From assembly GCA_021787845.1 (NCBI GenBank), contig JAJYLH010000046.1:1-46844 (forward strand): DNA of 46,844 bases, written 5' to 3'. The notes beneath the pieces were generated by a model that was not told the origin of the DNA, searched no databases, and saw nothing but the letters and a program-made list of their open reading frames with translations. This document shows positions 42,692 through 46,844 of this stretch, piece by piece. Every line of letters begins with the position of its first letter. Positions within the stretch are counted from its first letter, which is position 1. This stretch comes from Myxococcales bacterium (GTDB lineage: Bacteria; Myxococcota; Myxococcia; Myxococcales; JAJYLH01). The position numbers were made by a program, and so were the translations under genes.

Positions 42692-42833
42692 TGGAGCCGG
42701 AGACGTCAGTGTCCGGGTCGGGCACTGTCTTTCGCTCCTCGATCGTCCCAACGTCCCACGCTGGAGTCTAAATGCGACTTCCGCGGTCGGCGAACGGCCT
42801 GCCGGCACCCGGACACTCACGTGTCCGGCTCCA
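42692..42833. mobile_element. MITE-like element with 27-bp imperfect terminal inverted repeats
   Basis: The left end 42692-42718 (TGGAGCCGGAGACGTCAGTG…) is inverted at 42807-42833 with 25 of 27 positions matching. The right end also folds on itself (CCGGACACTCACGTGTCCGG). It sits in the 283-bp gap between the glycosyltransferase and yicC, unlike families A to C in sequence. Confidence 0.6.
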
Positions 42834-42904
42834 GCTCTCGTTCCACAGCGCGCACAGATTTCGTTGGAGAGCCCTGTTTTGGGCACGAGTGACGCGAGGT
42901 CTTC

Positions 42905-43786
42905 ATGGGCTTGAGCAGCATGACCGGGTTCGGGGCGGGCGACGCGGCCGACGGCGACGAGCGCGTCGAGGTCGAGCTCAAGAGCGTCAACGGCAAGTTC
43001 TGCGAGGTGAAGGCGCGGCTCCCGCGGGAGCTGGCGGCGCTCGAGACCGAGGTCGTCAAGCTCATCAAGGATCGGCTGGCGCGAGGGAACGTCGACGTGT
43101 TGGTGCGGCGGCGTTCGACCGCGGCGGGCGCGACGGTCGCCAAGGTGAACGGCGACGCGCTGACCGCGCTCACCCAAGCGCTGACCGATGCGGCGCGCCA
43201 TGCGCGGCTCGACCCGCACCTGCGCATCGGCGAGTTGCTCGTGGTGCCGGGGCTCGTCGCGCTGGAGGAGGCGCCGCCGGACCTCGAAACGGCGCGGCGG
43301 GCGCTGCAGAAGGCGGTGGGCGACGCGTTGGACCGGTTGGTCGAGGCGCGCGCGCGGGAGGGTGCGGCGCTCGGTGCGGAGCTGTCGTCGCGGCTGTCGC
43401 TCGTGCGCGCGCAGGCGGCGAAGATCCGGGAGCTCGTGCCGCAAACGGTCGAGCAGCACCGGGAGAAGCTCAGGGCGCGCATCGCGGAGCTGGTGGGAGG
43501 CGGCGAGGTCGACGCCGGGCGGATCGAGCTGGAGGTCGCGGTCTTCGCCGACCGCACCGACGTGACCGAGGAGCTGACGCGCATCGGGGCCCACTGCGAC
43601 GAGATCGAACGGCTGTTGGGTGAGAGCGGACCGGCTGGCCGGCGACTCGAGTTCCTCTTCCAGGAGCTCGGGCGCGAGGTCAACACCACCGGCGCCAAGT
43701 CGCAGTCGGCGGCGATCGCGCAGCTCGTGGTCGATGCGAAGGCGGAGCTCGAGCGGCTCCGCGAGCAGGTGCAGAATGTCGAGTGA
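42905..43786 (+). CDS. yicC: YicC-family endoribonuclease
   Basis: This 293-residue protein begins MSSMTGFGAGD-like (GLSSMTGFGAGDA), the hallmark of the YicC_N domain. It has ELKSVNGKFCEVKARLPREL and the C-terminal DUF1732 with GRRLEFLFQELGREVNTTG and KSQSAAIAQLVVDAKAELER. In E. coli YicC is an RNase linked to small-RNA turnover. The start has GAGGTCTTC about 6 nt upstream. Its end overlaps the gmk start by 11 bp, a conserved yicC-gmk pairing. Confidence 0.96.
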   Translation: MGLSSMTGFGAGDAADGDERVEVELKSVNGKFCEVKARLPRELAALETEVVKLIKDRLARGNVDVLVRRRSTAAGATVAKVNGDALTALTQALTDAARHARLDPHLRIGELLVVPGLVALEEAPPDLETARRALQKAVGDALDRLVEARAREGAALGAELSSRLSLVRAQAAKIRELVPQTVEQHREKLRARIAELVGGGEVDAGRIELEVAVFADRTDVTEELTRIGAHCDEIERLLGESGPAGRRLEFLFQELGREVNTTGAKSQSAAIAQLVVDAKAELERLREQVQNVE

Positions 43787-44408
43787 AGCGGTCCCGGCCG
43801 CCGCCGGCGGTGTCGATCGGTCGCTGCTGCTCGTGCTCTCGGCCCCGAGCGGCGCCGGGAAGACGACCTTGTGCCGCCGGCTCGTGGCGACGATGCCCGA
43901 CGCGTTCTTCAGCGTCTCCGCGACCACCCGCAAGCCGCGCGGGAAAGAGGTCGAGGGCGTCGACTACCGCTTCGTCAGCGACGCGCGCTTTCGCGAGCTG
44001 GTGCAGAACGACGAGCTGCTCGAATGGGCGGAGGTCCACGGCCACTTCTACGGGACGCCGAGGCGGCCGGTGGAGGAGGCGAAAGCGCAGGGCAAGCTCG
44101 TGCTCTTCGACATCGACGTCCAGGGCGGGATGCAGGTGAAGGCGCGACACCCGGAGGCGGTGACGGTGCTCGTGCTGCCGCCGTCGTACCGGGAGCTGGA
44201 GCGGCGGCTGCGTTCGCGCGGCACCGACGCCGAGCCGGACATCGAGCGGCGGCTGCTCGCGGCGCAGGCCGAGGTGTGGCGAGCGAAGACCTACGACTAC
44301 TGCCTGGTCAACGACCAGGTCGATGCCGCGTTCGAGGACCTGGTCGCGATGATCACCGCGGAGCGCGCCCGCTCGTGGCGCTTCGACCTCGCCGCGTTCG
44401 GGTTCTGA
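43776..44408 (+). CDS. gmk: Guanylate kinase
   Basis: Gmk converts GMP plus ATP to GDP plus ADP in the cytosol. This 210-residue protein has the P-loop SAPSGAGKTTLC (residues 22-33), the GMP-binding stretch SATTRKPRGKEVEGVDYRFV and LEWAEVHGHFYGTP. The lid and adenine region follow (IDVQGGMQVKA, RLRSRGTDAEPDIERRL). The ATG at 43776 overlaps yicC by 11 bp, with AGGTG just upstream, indicating translational coupling. A short GACGCC/GGCGTC hairpin follows the stop, without a T-tract. Confidence 0.97.
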   Translation: MSSEAVPAAAGGVDRSLLLVLSAPSGAGKTTLCRRLVATMPDAFFSVSATTRKPRGKEVEGVDYRFVSDARFRELVQNDELLEWAEVHGHFYGTPRRPVEEAKAQGKLVLFDIDVQGGMQVKARHPEAVTVLVLPPSYRELERRLRSRGTDAEPDIERRLLAAQAEVWRAKTYDYCLVNDQVDAAFEDLVAMITAERARSWRFDLAAFGF

Positions 44409-44461
44409 GTTGACGCCGCAGGCGTCCTGATCCCCCGGGCCGCGCCGTCGCCCGTCAATGC

Positions 44462-44506
44462 GATCGGACCGATCGGACCGATCCGACCGATCGGTCTGAT
44501 CGGACG
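44462..44506. repeat. 9-bp palindromic array, locus 7
   Basis: Five units (GATCGGACC, GATCGGACC, GATCCGACC, GATCGGTCT, GATCGGACG) in the convergent gap between gmk and the outer-membrane protein gene. Confidence 0.85.
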
Positions 44507-44585
44507 GACGCGTGGACGACGCTCCATGCCTCCGGCCACGTACACCAAAAACGCACCCAAGCGAACCGCCCTGAGCGCCGCCCTT

Positions 44586-45692
44586 CTACGAGTCCACGTC
44601 CGAGCCCCACTTGTACTTGATGCCGAGGGCGCCGGTGAACGAGCCGACCGTGCTCCCGTCCGTGTCGATGTCGGAGTCGAGCAGCGCGCTCCCGTCGAGC
44701 TTCCAGCGCTTGGTGATGTGCCAGCCGGCCTTGAGCGTGAGCGACCGCGCCGCGCCTCCGCCGCAGTATGGCCCGTAGCCCAGGCCCAAGCCGACTTCGA
44801 AGATGCCGAGGGTGCGCGTGTAGCTGAGGCTCGCGTCCCACACCTGCGGCGCGAGCAAGACTCCGTTGCCGACCGTCGCGCTGCGCCCGACCGACGCGAT
44901 GCTGAAGTAGCCGACCTCGGTCGGGTCCTGCGAATAGAGATAGTAGTCCCCGCTGAGGGCGAGGTCGTTGTTCGTTGCGATGGTCTCGTCGAGCACGAAG
45001 CCGATGGACATCTCATCGAGCTGCGCGGGCAGGAGCCGCAGCGACTTCCCGAGGCGCCGGCACACCGGCTTGCCGGCACCGCCGCCCGCGCAGTACGCGC
45101 GCAGCTCCGCCAGGTCCACCGGCCCGCGCGGCGTCGCGAGCGCGGCCAGCGCCTGCGTCGTCGAAAGATGCGAGGCCTTGATGACTCCGATGACGTTCGT
45201 GTCCCACGGGTTGCCGCCGTTGTCCCAGCTCGCGATGACCGCGCCGCCGACCGAGCTCGAACGCGCGTTGATGAGCCCGTCGGCGTCGACCTCCTGGCCC
45301 TGGTCGTTCCCGCCGTTCGGGGTGAACGCGACCGTCGTCGTCGACTGCACCATCGTCGCCGGCGAGAAGTTGATCGACGCGTCGAAGAACCACTTGCTCG
45401 TCGGCGCGAAGTCGGCTTCGAGCGCCCCGGCGAAGACGTTCCCACCGTTCGCCCGCATGTTCGAGCCGGCCACCGCCTTCGTCACCTCGTCGTGCGTCCC
45501 CGCGAGGTCGAGCTCGAGCGACCACTTGTCGTTCAGGTCGAGCGACGCCGCGAGGCCGTCGTTGACCGAGCCGGTGCGCGGGTTCGACGGCGTCTGCTGG
45601 GTCGAGTCGAAGCCGGCGGTCTCGGAAACGTAGCTCGCGAGCGCCGTCAGCGGCGCGAGGACGACGAACAGGAAGGCAGCAGCGCTGCGCAT
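44586..45692 (-). CDS. Predicted outer-membrane beta-barrel protein
   Basis: This 368-residue protein starts at ATG 45692 (GGAGG 5 nt upstream) with a signal peptide (AAAFLFVVLAPLTALA). It then shows repeated amphipathic strands typical of porin-like barrels (KWSLELDLAGTHDEV, KWFFDASINFSPATMV, VWDASLSYTRTLGIFEVGLG, KRWKLDGSALLDSD). The last strand region is SFTGALGIKYKWGSD, with a short tail. A Cys pair (YCAGGGAGKPVC) may cap a loop. Related myxobacterial proteins are annotated only as outer-membrane or DUF3570-like; I cannot confirm a family. It is downstream of the RDD gene on the same strand. Confidence 0.65.
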   Translation of the reverse strand: MRSAAAFLFVVLAPLTALASYVSETAGFDSTQQTPSNPRTGSVNDGLAASLDLNDKWSLELDLAGTHDEVTKAVAGSNMRANGGNVFAGALEADFAPTSKWFFDASINFSPATMVQSTTTVAFTPNGGNDQGQEVDADGLINARSSSVGGAVIASWDNGGNPWDTNVIGVIKASHLSTTQALAALATPRGPVDLAELRAYCAGGGAGKPVCRRLGKSLRLLPAQLDEMSIGFVLDETIATNNDLALSGDYYLYSQDPTEVGYFSIASVGRSATVGNGVLLAPQVWDASLSYTRTLGIFEVGLGLGYGPYCGGGAARSLTLKAGWHITKRWKLDGSALLDSDIDTDGSTVGSFTGALGIKYKWGSDVDS

Positions 45693-45770
45693 CGACACCT
45701 CCAGGCTCGAACGCGGAGACCCAGCTCCGCGATGGTTCGACACTCTACCCGAAGAAAATGCGAAAGAGGA

Positions 45771-46367
45771 TCATCCCGCTGGGCGCTTCGGCCGGCGGGA
45801 AGGGCGGACGACGCGCGTCCCAGCGACCAAGTCGTGCAGGCAGCGGTGATCGGAACGGAAGATGAACAGGGCGTCCACACCGAGCAAGGCGAAAGCCGCG
45901 AGCCCGCCGAGGGGGAGGAAGAACGTCAGCGCGGGCGGCACCAGGAACAACGGCAACTCCCGGAGCAGGACGCCACGAACGAACCTGGCGGGCCGGCCGT
46001 CGAGCCGCACGATGCGCGTCCGCGTGACCAACTTGCCGAGCGATTGGCCTCGGAGACCGATCAAGATCAGGTTGACGACGAACGCCACGCCGAGCGCCAG
46101 TCCGATCGCCCAAACGAACCAATCAGGATCCAAGTACGCGGGTGGGAGCGTGTTTCGAAGGTACAACGCTGTCGCGACAAGGGAGGAGACCACGAATGGT
46201 CCAAACACGAAGGCGAAGTCGATGATCCTCGCGAGCAGCCGCCGTCCACGGGACGCCAGCGTGGGCTCGCCGCTCGCCTCGGGTGCCGCCTCGACATCGA
46301 CCCGCGGCGGCGCGTAGGGGTTGCGCGCTTGCTCATCGCCAGAGCTGGACTCCGTCTCGACGCTCAT
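45771..46367 (-). CDS. RDD-family inner-membrane protein
   Basis: This 198-residue protein has a polar N-terminal tail (ETESSSGDEQARNPYAPP). An RDD domain follows: ASRGRRLLARIIDFAFVFGP (the Arg-Ile-Ile-Asp start of TM1), a second helix (WAIGLALGVAFVVNLILIGL) with GQSLGKLVTRTRIV, and a third and fourth (ELPLFLVPPALTFFLPLGGL; FALLGVDALFIF). It ends with the signature DLVAGTRVV. Function in this family is poorly known; some members are transporters. ATG 46367 has GAGG 4 nt upstream. Confidence 0.88.
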   Translation of the reverse strand: MSVETESSSGDEQARNPYAPPRVDVEAAPEASGEPTLASRGRRLLARIIDFAFVFGPFVVSSLVATALYLRNTLPPAYLDPDWFVWAIGLALGVAFVVNLILIGLRGQSLGKLVTRTRIVRLDGRPARFVRGVLLRELPLFLVPPALTFFLPLGGLAAFALLGVDALFIFRSDHRCLHDLVAGTRVVRPSRRPKRPAG

Positions 46368-46414
46368 GCTGCCTCACCGGCCGTTCGACGCCGTGAGATC
46401 GATAGCACGAGCAG

Positions 46415-46436
46415 GTAGGATGGGTGAAGCGTAGCG
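46415..46436. repeat. Half copy of the family C palindrome
   Basis: GTAGGATGGGTGAAGCGTAG-CG matches the left arm of the copies at 21204 and 35384. The right arm is missing and unrelated sequence follows, so the copy is truncated. Confidence 0.7.
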
Positions 46437-46518
46437 AGAGCCTGGCCGAAAAAGGGAGGTTCTGCGCTGCTTGCGGCGGGAGTCGAACATCGAGGCCCAT
46501 GCGGACCGTGGACGGCTT

Positions 46519-46544
46519 GAGCCGCGGGCGTGAGCCCGCGGCTC
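46519..46544. repeat. Perfect GC-rich hairpin (GAGCCGCGGGC stem)
   Basis: An 11-bp perfect stem (GAGCCGCGGGC/GCCCGCGGCTC) with a GTGA loop, upstream of the RDD gene. There is no T-tract. It looks like a REP-type palindrome rather than a terminator. Confidence 0.55.
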
Positions 46545-46570
46545 TTGGCAACCACCCGCGTTGCAGACAG

Positions 46571-46718
46571 GTATTAATCGTTGCGAAAGTAGTCGCAGTC
46601 GGAGTCTCGTGGCACAGGCGTCCTCGCCTGTGAAAGCCACAACGAAGGCTACACGGGCGGGGACGCCCGTGCCACGACTGATGATGCGAGGTGCAGATAC
46701 TTTCGCAACGATTAATAC
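46571..46718. mobile_element. MITE-like element with perfect 21-bp terminal inverted repeats
   Basis: The left end 46571-46591 (GTATTAATCGTTGCGAAAGT plus A) is the exact reverse complement of 46698-46718. The interior has another inverted pair (GTGGCACAGGCGTCCTCGCC and GGGCGGGGACGCCCGTGCCAC, at 46609-46676). The AT-rich ends contrast with the GC-rich surroundings, suggesting recent arrival. It has no coding capacity. Confidence 0.7.
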
Positions 46719-46844
46719 TGTAGACTCTCAAAACCTTTCCCCCCCTGAGCCGGGGATTTCTCAAAACTTTCCCCCCCGGACTTCCAAAACTTTCCCCCCT
46801 TGCGTGACGCCGGGAAGCTGGTCCACGGGAGCGGTCATGGAGGC
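46719..46844 (+). mobile_element. Possible left end of an IS21-like insertion sequence (cut by the window)
   Basis: Directly after the element above, the sequence starts with TGTAGACTCTC and holds three spaced direct repeats of CAAAAC(C)TTTCCCCCC (near 46728, 46761 and 46784). Multiple terminal repeats and a TGT start are features I associate with IS21-family ends. An ATG at 46839 (ATGGAGGC) could begin a transposase. No transposase sequence is visible in the remaining bases, so this is tentative. Confidence 0.3.

Noticed and set aside
46460-46500. Fragment of a tRNA gene (GGGAGTCGAAC resembles a T-arm in reverse)
   Set aside because: No matching acceptor, D or anticodon stems could be found around it.

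Overview
The window is a GC-rich stretch (about two-thirds G+C by eye) of a Gram-negative bacterial chromosome. It is most likely from a member of the Myxococcota (old Deltaproteobacteria), probably an uncultured or poorly sampled one. Pointers are a MYXO-CTERM-like C-terminal sorting motif, Pro-Asp-Gly-Gly linkers, a Cys-rich lipoprotein of the kind common in that phylum, a large type II secretion (T2SS) operon in the order C-D-E-F-G-H-I-J-K-L-M-N, and several outer-membrane barrels. This assignment rests on protein style, not on a marker gene.

Layout. 1-3732 (+): a small acidic hypothetical protein, a YhaM-type OB/HD 3'-5' exoribonuclease, proC, and a single-domain response regulator. 4158-7974 (+): a three-gene molybdenum hydroxylase-type operon whose FAD subunit carries the extra four-cysteine loop of 4-hydroxybenzoyl-CoA reductase (hcrC-hcrA-hcrB). 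8157-15688 (-): a Cys-rich lipoprotein, a CDF metal exporter, an outer-membrane barrel, and a 1202-residue protein that looks like a MYXO-CTERM surface protein fused in frame to an OmpA-type protein. 15900-30530 (-): the T2SS operon gspC to gspN, with a 92-residue membrane protein between gspF and gspG. 30905-33436: a nitrilase-superfamily amidase (-) divergent from a CCA-adding-type nucleotidyltransferase (+). 33792-35387 (+): a PAS histidine kinase whose H-box histidine is replaced by tyrosine. 35691-40718 (-): a 1675-residue secreted protein with seven InlB-B-like repeats and about 18 propeller blades. 41527-44408 (+): a family 9 glycosyltransferase, yicC and gmk. 44586-46367 (-): an outer-membrane barrel and an RDD membrane protein. 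The right end holds a small inverted-repeat element followed by what may be the left end of an IS21-like insertion sequence.

How the genes work together. The T2SS operon is nearly self-sufficient for the periplasmic platform, pseudopilus and secretin, but has no prepilin peptidase (gspO) or gspA/B here. The adjacent surface and outer-membrane proteins (OmpA fusion, giant repeat protein, barrels) would fit an envelope-remodelling, secretory lifestyle. The hcr operon suggests anaerobic aromatic acid metabolism, but no other gene of that pathway is present.

The most unusual property is the load of small dispersed repeats. There are at least five families: a roughly 155-165 bp element with long terminal inverted repeats; arrays of a 9-bp palindromic unit at seven loci; 75-80 bp palindromes of two kinds; and a mixed 21/20-bp tandem array. 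They sit at gene ends, where they supply or adjoin stop codons. In two cases (gspH and gspJ) they lie in frame inside the cleaved leader peptide of a pseudopilin. No complete transposase gene, CRISPR array, rRNA or tRNA was found.
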